Shown: positions 20,301-28,661, counted from the stretch's first letter. The stretch: 45,611 bases of DNA from Thiotrichales bacterium (GCA_016744475.1 JADGEH010000030.1:1-45611), one strand, 5' to 3'. Translations and numbers: made by a program. Notes: a model not told the origin generated them from the sequence alone.

Positions 20301-20875
20301 ATGATGGCGAGTGGCAACAACGCACATACGGAGGCAATGCGGGGACGATTGTCTTAAATATTCAAGAAGATATGAGCCTAAGCCAAGATAGCCGTATCAC
20401 CACAGCCTCTTTAAGCTCTGGCGGTGGCAGTCTCAAACTCAATACGCAAGACCTGTTAAATATACGTGACAGCCAAATCACTTCCAGCGTGCGCGAAGGC
20501 GCGGGTAACGGGGGAGATTTAGAGATTAATGCGGAATTTATTGTGCAGAAAAACGCACCGATTATTGCTCGTGCTGTCGAAGGCAACGGCGGTAATATTC
20601 AAATTAATAGCAAAGGGATTTTCAAATTCATTCCCTCCACTTCTAGCCCGATTGATGCCTCTTCTCAATTTGGAGTGTCTGGCAAAGTTGAACTCCTAAC
20701 GCCCGATGAGCAAATCAGCGGCAGTAGCTTTATTGTGCAAGGCGGGTTTCTCAACGGCGCAGGTCTAGCGCTCAATCAATGTGAAGCGATACAAGATGTG
20801 GAAGAGTTGAATGTATTGAAAGTGGATATGCAGCATCCTGGTATGCATAAAGCCCCTGAGAGCTTTCAAGAATAG
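17336..20875 (+). CDS. Filamentous haemagglutinin-type exoprotein (two-partner secretion)
   Basis: This 1179-aa secreted protein has a signal peptide at about 10-27 (FLSILCCLPLLCEA). A TPS/haemagglutination-activity domain follows to about 260, with the hallmark NTYLLNPAGVILGAGAELEMSGGFHASTANSLVF. Long beta-helix repeats (NGG, GGNL, SGSG-type turns) fill about 260-700. An unusual section at about 705-1000 carries five or six repeats of 45-60 aa with the pattern V.DV..L / G..V.V.D.G.G / F.Y..G.W, interrupting the beta helix, which resumes to the end. The frame opens at a GTG at 17288, but GGAG 6 bases before the ATG at 17336, plus the signal peptide, decide the start. No TpsB outer-membrane transporter is in the window. 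Likely an adhesin or surface protein. Confidence 0.88.
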   Translation: MPPVITHYRGSFLSILCCLPLLCEAEIVTDGSLGDSYRLSGADMLISADMGRQVGANLFHSFQSFNVNTGESATFSGGAELQNVIARVTGQRPSTVNGVLRNSIAGANTYLLNPAGVILGAGAELEMSGGFHASTANSLVFADQSLFYAAVEQSSQFSSAPPSAFGVLESGTMVLRDGAILSAPSLELQAQTVEMAQSTLTVPPGGELYVHGDNITLHSEARLRSLTDNAQAGAAIRLEAQQQLQIVGHNDNDAAPDTLLSRSTGTGAAGSINLHGAEVRIENTSITAQTQAEGRGADLNITADKRVTLDNSFVFINSEGFMAEAGHGGDVVIRAPNIELRNNSILNAGVMGSSDGGNVMLEAQEDILLGENSHIYADTFLGTGNGGLVSIKGHHISLLDGAFIDTTTKNIGAAGNVTVRASGTLTIGGDNIGDDTVALGRASSISSGTFPLISNTTENLSGLGAGGTLDIQAENLILEDGGYLYNSSLTIFEGGSSAAAGNIVLNVADTARFSGVNPYGETIGGFGSGIYLRSRGQGAGAGGHLQLNTGRLILENGGTIISSTASQNDGGNLNIQVTEQLEISGDASQIELHALGDAQLEYIAIFSPEQVNESVSGIYSRAEVQYPSIGANGDTLVGSGGTIEIQADTVHLSQGTMISTSSTGLGKAGNLQLSARQLILDSGASISSDSTLINTFTFDDAVQRDTQLLLLGGTLVVEDVGSGRSAYYVQTGQQMQRVHYVNSVEDVAALDGLSQNIDLRGGDVVNIESTGERYLYSATRSEHFEWVRLNTHTDITLPNLDAVQTANGWFNGAEGEAPIYPHGTMLQVLDAGDGKSVTFVYAHTPDGTNTSYTFGDALRVRHFNITDVNELDTLNQEVSLINGATARLQNPQDNTVSRFLYQNGAWLELQTPRSVADVSTLNALGWARPGYVSEQNGITYVSSGQDWLLNQNAYRVADLPQRNALPAQEGDIVSVADMGNGQHDSFFYHDGEWQQRTYGGNAGTIVLNIQEDMSLSQDSRITTASLSSGGGSLKLNTQDLLNIRDSQITSSVREGAGNGGDLEINAEFIVQKNAPIIARAVEGNGGNIQINSKGIFKFIPSTSSPIDASSQFGVSGKVELLTPDEQISGSSFIVQGGFLNGAGLALNQCEAIQDVEELNVLKVDMQHPGMHKAPESFQE

Positions 20876-20909
20876 ACAGACTTTGGTTTAAATCTTCAAG
20901 TAAAAAAAT

Positions 20910-20952
20910 AAGCATGAGGGGGCGCATTTCTAAAATGCGCCCCCTCATGCTT
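20910..20952. terminator. Strong two-way Rho-independent terminator
   Basis: The 20-bp perfect stem (20910-20929 with 20933-20952, core GAGGGGGCGC) has a 3-base loop. It is preceded by seven A and followed by T residues, so it can work on both strands. It lies 34 bases after the exoprotein stop. Confidence 0.9.
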
Positions 20953-20994
20953 TTCAGGTTTTGATGTTTCCAAATGATGTGTTAACTCGTTCCC

Positions 20995-21235
20995 ATGTAC
21001 CACATCACTGACATTAAGTTAAGCATTTTTAGCCCCAACGGGGCGTGATTGATACAGCCCAGGGCATCGCCCTGGGTGATGGATAGAGCGAATATCTAGC
21101 CCTGAAAGGGCGACATAAAACGATATGTCGCCCTTTCAGGGCTTAATTTTTTCTCTCATATTCCAGGGGCGTTGCCCCTGGCTATATAGATGTCGCCCCT
21201 TTGGGGCTTCACTTAATGGCAGTGATGTGCCGCAT
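20995..21235. mobile_element. R2 repeat filled by a cargo with 13-bp terminal inverted repeats (copy 2)
   Basis: The cargo (21006-21224, 219 bp) begins CACTGACATTAAG and ends CTTAATGGCAGTG. It is flanked by ATGTACCACAT (20995-21005) and ATGTGCCGCAT (21225-21235), which differ at two of 11 positions. R2 arms lie outside: TTCCC before, and GGGAATGCC with GACCGCGTTGCGGTC to 21270 after. The cargo here is the mirror palindrome array, not the 161-bp element, so the same ends enclose different contents. Confidence 0.6.
21032..21207. repeat. Mirror array of six palindromes, copy 2
   Basis: GCCCCAACGGGGC (21032-21044), CCCAGGGCATCGCCCTGGG (21058-21076), GCCCTGAAAGGGC (21099-21111), GCCCTTTCAGGGC (21130-21142), CCAGGGGCGTTGCCCCTGG (21163-21181), GCCCCTTTGGGGC (21195-21207). 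Order and content mirror about the centre near 21120. Compared with copy 1, several stems differ by paired changes. Confidence 0.8.
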
Positions 21236-21319
21236 GGGAATGCCGCCTTGACCGCGTTGCGGTCAGTACCGACACAGGGATAATATTTCAGTGGCACTGG
21301 ATCATCATCATACCCATTT

Positions 21320-22786
21320 TTATGGTTGCGTCTGCGCTTCTGCCTTCCGCGCTTCAGCTTCTTTCTTAGCTTTCTCAGCCGCTTGGCGAAATAAGTCTGG
21401 CAAATTAATAGTTTCGCCTTTTTCATTTTGCGCCGTGATGGGATGAGCCATCGCCGCTTGCGGATTTTGTAACTGCTGTTGTTTTGCACGTTCAGCCGCT
21501 TGTTTAAGCATCGTAGCAAAATCAGCTTGGGTTATTGGCGCAGCAGTTTCAGTCGCAGGCGGGATAGAAATAGAAGGCATATTTTCAATGCTCGCAGGAC
21601 TACTTTCTACACTTGGAACTTCTACCTTCTCGCTGGTGTCAGTGTCCGCGTCATCGACGGATTCTTCCACTGCTTCTTTCAACTTAAACAACTCTTCTTT
21701 TTTAGGTAACAGGTTTTTGTATTTATACTCAGGTATCAAATACACCCACTGAGAGACCTTCTGATTAAAGTCCTCCACTTCTTTAGCGATACGCATATCA
21801 TGTTGTTCAGTAGTTTCTTCCAGTTTAGGCGGGTCTCCCGCTTTATTTTCATCCGCTTCAGCCGGGGCTTTAATAGGTTCTGCGTTATCAGATTTAGCCA
21901 CCGCTTGTAAGGACAAATAATGTTTACCGTCTTTTGCCATCACTTTAGCGGTGACTTCCAGACCATCAAAGCTGTTAAACACCACCTGAGCCGCGCTGTC
22001 ATCAAATTCAAAACCTTCAAGAGGGACGACATCATCTAAATTCAAACCATCTAAACTGCTGGCTATATTTTGCAGTTTATAGGCTTCACTAACTTCAGCA
22101 TTTTCGGGTAAATCGCTCAGGGTATAAGCCGTATCACTCTCTGTTTGTTTAGAAATAGTAATGGCATCCATATCTATGCGAGTAATGCTCACCGCACGAA
22201 TGCGTTTCGCATCAATATCGCTAATGGTTTTATCTAACCATTCATTCGATGTTTTACTAAAGTAATTTAAGGTGCCCATCACCAACCAGGTTTGATCTTC
22301 TGCTGGTTTGCGTAGATAAATTTCAGTCCGGGTGTTATCACTTTTAGCCACTTTGGTTTTACCTAATAGCGCGCTTGCCACGGTATTTCCCGCTTGTTTT
22401 AATTCAATCAAGCTAGATTTAGCATCGCTGGTAGTGACATTCATTAATTCTAAACGTGGATGTAAAGCGGGATTGGCAGTTTTTTTCTCCAATAATACAA
22501 AGCTCGCCATACCATTTAACACCTTACTGACTTTATCCATAGCAACCGGATAATGATGGCTAGAAGTGAGTCCCCAGGTGTCATCCTTTTTTTCTACCGT
22601 GAAATCATCTGTTGCAGTTTGAATATGAATAGAATCCACATCCTTTAACTGATCTAATAATTCAGGGAAAAAAGCCTGTCCTGCTAAGTGGTCTTCAGGT
22701 GCATGAGTAGTGCTACTAAATTGTGCTGCAATCATCACCACAATCAAAGTGACGATGGCTAGAATAGCAATGTTTTTCGTGTTCAT
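21320..22786 (-). CDS. DUF4340 domain protein of the Gld-like ABC operon
   Basis: This 488-aa protein has an N-terminal membrane anchor (about 5-22, IAILAIVTLIVVMIAAQF) and a large presumably periplasmic region. Residues about 45-290 match the DUF4340 pattern (VDSIHIQTATDDFTVEKKDDTWGLTSSHHYPVAMDKVSKVL). A Pro/Glu-rich, partly helical tail of low complexity (about 300-488) ends in repeated AAERAKQQQ / AAEKAKKEAE motifs. DUF4340 genes habitually follow GldG-like genes. This is the last of four genes in the operon, 78 bases after the GldG-like gene, with AGGAG upstream of its ATG. The biochemical role is unknown. Confidence 0.85.
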   Translation of the reverse strand: MNTKNIAILAIVTLIVVMIAAQFSSTTHAPEDHLAGQAFFPELLDQLKDVDSIHIQTATDDFTVEKKDDTWGLTSSHHYPVAMDKVSKVLNGMASFVLLEKKTANPALHPRLELMNVTTSDAKSSLIELKQAGNTVASALLGKTKVAKSDNTRTEIYLRKPAEDQTWLVMGTLNYFSKTSNEWLDKTISDIDAKRIRAVSITRIDMDAITISKQTESDTAYTLSDLPENAEVSEAYKLQNIASSLDGLNLDDVVPLEGFEFDDSAAQVVFNSFDGLEVTAKVMAKDGKHYLSLQAVAKSDNAEPIKAPAEADENKAGDPPKLEETTEQHDMRIAKEVEDFNQKVSQWVYLIPEYKYKNLLPKKEELFKLKEAVEESVDDADTDTSEKVEVPSVESSPASIENMPSISIPPATETAAPITQADFATMLKQAAERAKQQQLQNPQAAMAHPITAQNEKGETINLPDLFRQAAEKAKKEAEARKAEAQTQP

Positions 22787-22864
22787 TAAATGAAATCTCC
22801 TTATCTTAAGCGGTAATAGACGGCCTACCCGATGGATAGGCTGTCTTAAACGTGAGAATTAACA

Positions 22865-24778
22865 TTAAGCTGCGGCTAATAACTTACGCCGACGATTGCG
22901 ATAATAACCCAGACCTACACCAGCTATACCGACTAACAGCGGAATTAAAGCAATATTGATGAATTTCACCCGTGCTTCTAGGCGTTCAATATCTTTTTGT
23001 AATTCATGCTGTACACCGCGCAGTTCTTTACGAATTTTGACTTTTTCTTCACGAAAACGAGTGATTTCTTTTTGCTGTTCAGCATTCAAAATCAATGCAT
23101 TGCTACCAGGTTTCTGATTTTGAAAATCACGCAATTTTTGCTCAGTATTTTTCAAGCGATCCAGTAATTGCTTTTCTTTCTCACGAAATTTCATTTCTGC
23201 TGCTTGGCGAATACTATCCACTTTGGTAAAAGGCCGTGTAAAAGTGCCGCGATTACGTACACTGATCAAATCATTGCTGCCGGTTAAATTATCCAAAGCA
23301 TTGGTGATGAGTTTATCATTTGCGGCTTGAGGTAGTGCAATGCGATTGCCGAGGAAGTTTTGTACTCGCACCCAGAATTTATCCTCTAGCAAATCAGTAT
23401 CTGCAATAAGAATGACATTAATATCTTCTTTAGATTCTTTCAGACCTTCAGTGGTGTCCGTTGCTGCATCATCATCTTCCGCTTTAGGTTTGCCATCAGG
23501 AAAAGCGGTTTTGACTTTACCACTGACACGACCAGCAACCACATAGCTTTGCTCAGGACGGAAATCACGCACCATTTCTTCTGGATTAGAAAACATGCCT
23601 AATTTTTGGGTATCAATCAGCATGGCTTGATCGCTACTGGATAATAAAGGCGATAAAGTGGTTTCAGCACCCTCTTTACTTTTTAAAGAACCCGCAGTAG
23701 CTAAAGCAATGGTGTCTAATTTACCCGTAATAATGTCTTCGGCATTAAAGTTTTCTTCGCTCAAATCAATCCAGACTGGATAATTAACCACCACGCTGCG
23801 CGAACCTTTTTGCATTTGCACTTGTTTAGACACGGTTAAATCACCGACGACTTTATTGCTTTCGAGTTCTACGCCCCAAGCATCCATGAGTTTGCTGAGA
23901 TCAGAATTGCGCGGTGCATTCATGCTGGCTAGAGGATTTTTCGGATCACGCGGTGGCTCATCGGTTTCTGCATAAGGATCAACAAAGGCCAGTAAACGTC
24001 CACCATTTAATACAAATTGGTCAATTGCATACAGGGTCGCATCGCTTAAACCTTTAGGATGAACTAACATCAACACTTCAACATCATCAGGAATGTCAGT
24101 AATAGTGGTTTCAAGGGTACGCACTTCAAACAATTGTTGAATTTGTTCCACAATCATCCAGGGTTCAGCACCGCCTTGTTGCATAAAAGGCATCGCACCT
24201 GCGGGGGCATCACCTTGAATCGGCAATGTGCTCATAAGTCCCACTACTTTTTGTTTTGGATTATCCAGTTTATAAATTAACTGAGTAATATCATATTCCA
24301 AAAATTCTTCACGACTAGGGTTAAAGAAATCAATGATTTCTTCACCATCGGTAGAATTAGTACCGACTAAGCCAAAATAAAAGGTGGTGTTATTGGTATC
24401 AATCGGCACCCCTTTTAAGCCATAACTCACGGCTTTGTCTTCAGCTTCAGAGAAAGGTTCGGGTTCGATGATGTGTAAATCGAGTTTACCGTTAGAAGCG
24501 CGAGAATATTCTTCTAACAATTCACGGACACGCACGGTGTAACTGCTCAATCCACCGAGTTGTGCGACCAGTTTCTCTGATAAATAAAAGCGCAAAGACA
24601 CGGGTTCTACGAGGTTAGCAACAATATTTTTGCTGCCTTGGGATAGGGTATACAGTCCATTGTCGGTTAAATCGATACGGGCTGATTTGAATAGACCATT
24701 GCTGATCATATTAATGGCAAAAAACAGCACAATCCCCAATATGAGTCCGGTGCTGGTCATTAAGAGTTTCTGATTCAT
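22865..24778 (-). CDS. GldG-family ABC transporter auxiliary protein
   Basis: This 637-aa protein has a membrane helix at each end (about 7-28 and 608-628) and a large extracytoplasmic middle. The N-terminal part has IDLTDNGLYTLSQGSKNIVANLVEPVSLRFYLSEKL, characteristic of GldG/ABC-auxiliary proteins. The centre includes FVLNGGRLLAFVDPYAE, and a coiled coil of about 80 residues (525-605) precedes the last helix. In Bacteroidetes GldG works with GldA and GldF in gliding; homologous clusters occur widely in proteobacteria with unproven function. The ATG has GGAG 6 bases upstream. It is 70 bases downstream of the permease gene, in one operon. Confidence 0.88.
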   Translation of the reverse strand: MNQKLLMTSTGLILGIVLFFAINMISNGLFKSARIDLTDNGLYTLSQGSKNIVANLVEPVSLRFYLSEKLVAQLGGLSSYTVRVRELLEEYSRASNGKLDLHIIEPEPFSEAEDKAVSYGLKGVPIDTNNTTFYFGLVGTNSTDGEEIIDFFNPSREEFLEYDITQLIYKLDNPKQKVVGLMSTLPIQGDAPAGAMPFMQQGGAEPWMIVEQIQQLFEVRTLETTITDIPDDVEVLMLVHPKGLSDATLYAIDQFVLNGGRLLAFVDPYAETDEPPRDPKNPLASMNAPRNSDLSKLMDAWGVELESNKVVGDLTVSKQVQMQKGSRSVVVNYPVWIDLSEENFNAEDIITGKLDTIALATAGSLKSKEGAETTLSPLLSSSDQAMLIDTQKLGMFSNPEEMVRDFRPEQSYVVAGRVSGKVKTAFPDGKPKAEDDDAATDTTEGLKESKEDINVILIADTDLLEDKFWVRVQNFLGNRIALPQAANDKLITNALDNLTGSNDLISVRNRGTFTRPFTKVDSIRQAAEMKFREKEKQLLDRLKNTEQKLRDFQNQKPGSNALILNAEQQKEITRFREEKVKIRKELRGVQHELQKDIERLEARVKFINIALIPLLVGIAGVGLGYYRNRRRKLLAAA

Positions 24779-24848
24779 TGAATTCTCCGTAAATATTAAG
24801 AGGTCGGGTCAATAAAAAATGCGTTAGATAACTGAACGCATGGATTAT

Positions 24849-25610
24849 TTAATCGGCTTTTTTCATTTCTATGGTAATGATGTTCGCAAACAGCCAAATA
24901 CCCATCAGAGAGATAAAATAAATAAGGTCTCGTAAATCAATCACGCCTTTGGTGAGAGAATCAAAATGGGTGAGAAAGCTGAAAGAACTAATGAGACTGA
25001 TCAAAAATTGTGGTGCCCAGCCAGTAAAGAAATCTAACACTAAAGGCAAGCCGCTGAGAATAAAGAGCAAGCAGACCACAACACTGATAATAAAGGCGAC
25101 CACTTGGTTTTTAGTTAAAGCTGAAATGCTAGAACCAATGGCTAGAAAAGCCCCAGCCATGAGCATACTGCCGATATAACCACCAAAAATCACCGAATTG
25201 TCTGGAGAACCTAGATAATTCACTGTAATCCATAAAGGAAAGGTGAGCAGTAAAGCAATGCCTGTAAACACCCATGCTGCGAGGAATTTACCCAGCACAG
25301 CTTCGGCGACGGTGACAGGTAAGGTCAATAGCAGTTCAATACTGCCGCTTTTACGTTCTTCCGCCCACAAACGCATGGATAGCGCAGGGATTAAGAACAA
25401 ATACAGCCAAGGGTGAAAATTAAAAAAGGGTTGTAAGTCCGCTTGACCACGACCAAAGAAATTACCTAAATAAAAGGTAAATACGCCACTTAAAAATAAG
25501 AAAATAACAATAAACACATAAGCAATAGGCGTGTTGAAATAGCTTTGCAATTCACGCTTAAACAGCACTCCAATATTGTCTAACATGTCTTTGTCTATGA
25601 TTTTATCCAT
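24849..25610 (-). CDS. ABC-2 type permease (GldF-like)
   Basis: This 253-aa integral membrane protein has six predicted helices. Motifs include FKRELQSYFNTPIAYVFIVIFLFLSGVF near the N-terminus and LRLWAEERKSGSIELLLTLPV, a hallmark of the ABC-2/GldF permease group. The start is the ATG at 25610, with AGGAG 7 bases upstream; a TTG one codon earlier is also in frame. It should pair with the ATPase encoded just upstream and with the GldG-like protein downstream. Confidence 0.9.
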   Translation of the reverse strand: MDKIIDKDMLDNIGVLFKRELQSYFNTPIAYVFIVIFLFLSGVFTFYLGNFFGRGQADLQPFFNFHPWLYLFLIPALSMRLWAEERKSGSIELLLTLPVTVAEAVLGKFLAAWVFTGIALLLTFPLWITVNYLGSPDNSVIFGGYIGSMLMAGAFLAIGSSISALTKNQVVAFIISVVVCLLFILSGLPLVLDFFTGWAPQFLISLISSFSFLTHFDSLTKGVIDLRDLIYFISLMGIWLFANIITIEMKKAD

Positions 25611-25689
25611 CAAAAATCTCCTCTTGTTTCCACATCAATGTGGAAGTGAAAGCCTAACAACACACTCATGTTCTTTCGTAAGCCAAGCT

Positions 25690-26628
25690 TTAAACGGTCA
25701 ATTGCCGGAACACTTCATCTAAGCGTCCACGTTCAACATGCATTTCTGTCACAGGCCATTGTTGCTCTCGTGCTAAGGTGCTGATGTCGGCAATAATGGA
25801 TTGGCCTTGATTGGGATACACTTGATAGCTCAAATGATCCTCCGCTTCTTGTAAGGCTTCGAGCTTACGCACGCCTTTCACCGCCAATAACGATTTGCGC
25901 ACGCTGGCTGCTTCGCCACCGCTTAAACTCAAGGTCACGGCTTGATGATTGGGGGCTTTGGCTTCTAGTTCGTTGGGCGATCCATCGGCAATGAGTTTGC
26001 CATTGGCAATGATAATGGCTCGGCTGCACACTGCATCGACTTCTTCCAAAATATGCGTGGATAAAATGATGACTTTTTCTTTCGCCATCTCGCCGATCAA
26101 GCTGCGGACTTCGTGTTTTTGATTGGGATCAAGGCCGTCGGTAGGTTCATCTAATACCAATACTTTGGGGTCGTGCAAAATAGCTTGAGCCAGACCTACG
26201 CGGCGTTTGAAGCCTTTAGATAGCGTATCTATAGGTTGGTGTAAGACACCAGAAAGGTTCACTTTTTCAATCGTTTCCTGCACTCGTCGGGTTTTTTCTG
26301 CGCCTTTGAAACCACGTACTTCAGCGATAAAATCCAGAAAATCCCACGCTGTCATATCGGGATAAGCAGGCGCGCCTTCGGGTAAATAACCGATATTGCG
26401 TTTGGCAGCCAGCGGTTGTTTCATGATGTCAAAACCATCCACCGTTGCCGTCCCTGCGGTGGGCGTTAAAAAGCCCGTAATCATTTTCATAGTGGTAGAT
26501 TTTCCCGCGCCGTTAGGCCCTAAGAAACCCAGCACCTCACCCTGCTCCACCTTAAAAGAAATATTATCCACGGCGGTAAAAGGGCCGAACTGCTTACATA
26601 ATTGCTGTATCTCGACCGTAGTGCTCAT
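25690..26628 (-). CDS. ABC transporter ATP-binding protein (GldA-like)
   Basis: This 312-aa cytoplasmic ATPase has Walker A GPNGAGKST, signature LSKGFKRRVGLAQA, Walker B VLVLDEPTDGLDP and switch His in STHILEE. The C-terminal extension of about 90 residues is usual for exporters of the ABC-2 class. The frame begins 13 codons earlier (26667); the ATG at 26628 matches the family start and has AAAGAGC upstream. It is the first gene of the four-gene operon. A perfect 9-bp hairpin lies in the leader (26664-26684). Confidence 0.93.
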   Translation of the reverse strand: MSTTVEIQQLCKQFGPFTAVDNISFKVEQGEVLGFLGPNGAGKSTTMKMITGFLTPTAGTATVDGFDIMKQPLAAKRNIGYLPEGAPAYPDMTAWDFLDFIAEVRGFKGAEKTRRVQETIEKVNLSGVLHQPIDTLSKGFKRRVGLAQAILHDPKVLVLDEPTDGLDPNQKHEVRSLIGEMAKEKVIILSTHILEEVDAVCSRAIIIANGKLIADGSPNELEAKAPNHQAVTLSLSGGEAASVRKSLLAVKGVRKLEALQEAEDHLSYQVYPNQGQSIIADISTLAREQQWPVTEMHVERGRLDEVFRQLTV

Positions 26629-26663
26629 GATATTGCTCTTTATCAGAATCAGTTGAATATTAT

Positions 26664-26684
26664 GCAAAGGTTGAAAACCTTTGC
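26664..26684 (-). promoter_or_regulatory. Leader hairpin before the ABC operon
   Basis: GCAAAGGTT (26664-26672) and AACCTTTGC (26676-26684) form a perfect stem with a 3-base loop, 36 bases upstream of the ATPase start codon. It could influence transcription or translation of the operon. Confidence 0.5.
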
Positions 26685-26851
26685 GTCTATGTGGTTGATA
26701 TATCCATATCGACGTATAAAAGCGACGATTGAAAGCCTTTTCATTAAACTCACTTTTTAGAATAAAAGTGTATTAAAACTAATAGACTTGTCCGGGTTTA
26801 AAACACCATCGTCTAATGGATGCGGTTTTGGTAGACCTGTTATGTGAATAA

Positions 26852-26948
26852 GCATCATGGCGAAAAGAAGTGATGAAGGGAATAGTGATTCTATTCAACG
26901 GAAAAGAACGAAAAAACAAAACCTTCATCTACTTTTTGCAGTCGATGC
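26852..26948. repeat. Core-only relative of the 161-bp element, copy D
   Basis: The arms GCATCATGGCGAAAAG and the reverse complement of CTTTTTGCAGTCGATGC pair imperfectly. The centre is GAATAG (26880-26885) TGATT CTATTC (26891-26896). It shares the GCGAAAAG...TTTTGCA layout with copies A, C and E, but lacks the AGAGCCTATACGAA ends. Confidence 0.6.
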
Positions 26949-26988
26949 ATACTCGCGCAACACATCTAATGCTAGGATTCATTCATTG

Positions 26989-27060
26989 ACCTGACGCAAA
27001 AACTGACATAGCGTGGAAAAAAACGAGGTTTTTATCCACTTCACGTTGTGTGCGTCAGGT
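26989..27060. repeat. 72-bp palindrome between copies D and E
   Basis: Outer arms ACCTGACGCA (26989-26998) and TGCGTCAGGT (27051-27060) are perfect. An inner stem pairs GTGGA/TCCAC and AAAAAC/GTTTTT. It is distinct in sequence from the neighbouring D and E elements. Confidence 0.7.
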
Positions 27061-27091
27061 GAGTCATGAATAGACGGGTGGCAAGGGTTAG

Positions 27092-27201
27092 GCATCGTAG
27101 CGAAAAGGCGTGGTTTTTCGGTTTTTTGAGGCGAATAGTCATTCTATTCGTTGAAAAAAAGCAGACAATCAGTCCAAAATCCACGCTTTTGCAACCGATG
27201 A
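27092..27201. repeat. Core-only relative of the 161-bp element, copy E
   Basis: It shares GGTTTTTCGGTTTTTT, AGGCGAATAG and GAAAAAAAGC with copy A. The centre is CGAATAG (27132-27138) TCATT CTATTCG (27144-27150). A decayed terminus, CATCTTCGTATAAACTCTTAA, lies separately at 27356-27376. Apart from elements D and E, the 72-bp palindrome and this remnant, the gap 26685-27467 shows no gene. Confidence 0.65.
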
Positions 27202-27467
27202 AGACCTCTTGCCATCAGTCTCATCACCCTAGATAAACGCGCCCGCCAAGTGTGGGGTTTTCCATACCTTTTTCAAGACTAGACATCATGACAAAACAGT
27301 TATAATGCAGCACCTGCGACACACTCAAAAGACAACGCTGGTGATGCAGATGCAGCATCTTCGTATAAACTCTTAAACGGTTTATACCTTCACTCATGAA
27401 TATTTATCCTACTCATCACTTAAGATGAGTTCATCTTTAACTTGTACACGACCTTATAAGGCACATC

Positions 27468-28646
27468 ATGAACGACGATTTTCCCCGCATTAAGCGACTG
27501 CCACCCTATGTATTCAGCATTGTTAAAGACTTAACCATGCAGGCGCGAGCGTGTGGCGAAGACATCATAGACTTTGGCATGGGCAACCCTGACCAACCCA
27601 CACCACAACATATCGTAGACAAATTAGTCGATGCCGCGCAGCGCAAAAACACGCATCGCTACTCCATGTCCAAAGGCATTCCGCGCCTGCGTCGAGCGAT
27701 GGTGAACTGGTATCAGGAACGTTTTGGGGTCGAGATTGATGAAAATTCTGAAGCCATTGTCACTATCGGTTCCAAAGAAGGCTTATCGCATTTAATGATG
27801 GCCACCTTAGGGCCCGGCGACATCGTATTAGTGCCCAATCCCGCCTATCCGATTCACCCTTACGGCGTGATTATCGCGGGAGCCGATGTGCATCATGTGC
27901 CGTTGATTCCGGGCGTGGATTTCTTTGAAGAATTAGTCCGAGCCATCAAAGACACCTGGCCTCGGCCTAAAATGCTGGTGCTCAACTTTCCCGCCAATCC
28001 CACCACGCAATGTGTAGGTTTAGATTTCTTTGAGAAAGTGGTCGCCATCGCTAAAGAATACGAAGTGTGGATCGTGCATGATTTAGCCTATGCAGACATC
28101 GTGTTTGATGGCTATGTCGCCCCCTCCATTTTGCAAGTGCCAGGCGCCAAAGACGTGGCGGTAGAATCTTTTTCTCTATCGAAAAGCTACAATATGCCTG
28201 GTTGGCGCGTCGGTTTTATGGTCGGCAACCCCACCTTAGTCAATGCCCTCACGCGCATAAAATCCTATCTGGATTACGGCATGTTTACCCCCATTCAAGT
28301 CGCCGCCATCAGCGCCTTAGAAGAAGACCAAACCTGTGTACAAGAGATTTGCGACATGTATAAAGATCGTCGTGATGTGTTATGCGATGGCCTAAATGCC
28401 GCAGGTTGGGAGGTCGAAAAACCACAAGCCACCATGTTTGTCTGGGCGAAAATTCCTGAGCCATTGCGGGATATGGGTTCGCTGGAATTTTCCAAACTTC
28501 TCTTATCCGAGGCCAAAGTCGCGGTGTCACCAGGTATCGGTTTTGGCAACTATGGCGATGATCATGTGCGTTTTTCACTGATCGAAAATCCCCACCGCAC
28601 GCGACAAGCAGTACGCGGCATTAAATCCATGCTAAGAAAAGGCTAA
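27468..28646 (+). CDS. alaC: Alanine-forming aminotransferase AlaC
   Basis: This 392-aa cytoplasmic PLP enzyme of fold type I transfers an amino group from glutamate to pyruvate to make alanine. The PLP lysine is K239 in [26 protein letters not shown] (cofactor-binding Asn region), [13 protein letters not shown] and the C-terminal arginine [11 protein letters not shown] are present. Length and the start [16 protein letters not shown] match AlaC. AAGG lies 9 bases upstream of the ATG. The gene is single, with a hairpin terminator after it. Confidence 0.94.
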   Translation: MNDDFPRIKRLPPYVFSIVKDLTMQARACGEDIIDFGMGNPDQPTPQHIVDKLVDAAQRKNTHRYSMSKGIPRLRRAMVNWYQERFGVEIDENSEAIVTIGSKEGLSHLMMATLGPGDIVLVPNPAYPIHPYGVIIAGADVHHVPLIPGVDFFEELVRAIKDTWPRPKMLVLNFPANPTTQCVGLDFFEKVVAIAKEYEVWIVHDLAYADIVFDGYVAPSILQVPGAKDVAVESFSLSKSYNMPGWRVGFMVGNPTLVNALTRIKSYLDYGMFTPIQVAAISALEEDQTCVQEICDMYKDRRDVLCDGLNAAGWEVEKPQATMFVWAKIPEPLRDMGSLEFSKLLLSEAKVAVSPGIGFGNYGDDHVRFSLIENPHRTRQAVRGIKSMLRKG

Positions 28647-28661
28647 AAAGCCCTCTCATCC

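Noticed and set aside
21136-21519. Arg/Lys-rich open frame on the minus strand (127 codons)
   Set aside because: It runs through the palindrome array and the end of the DUF4340 gene in another frame; the basic composition comes from that Glu/Ala/Lys-rich coding region.
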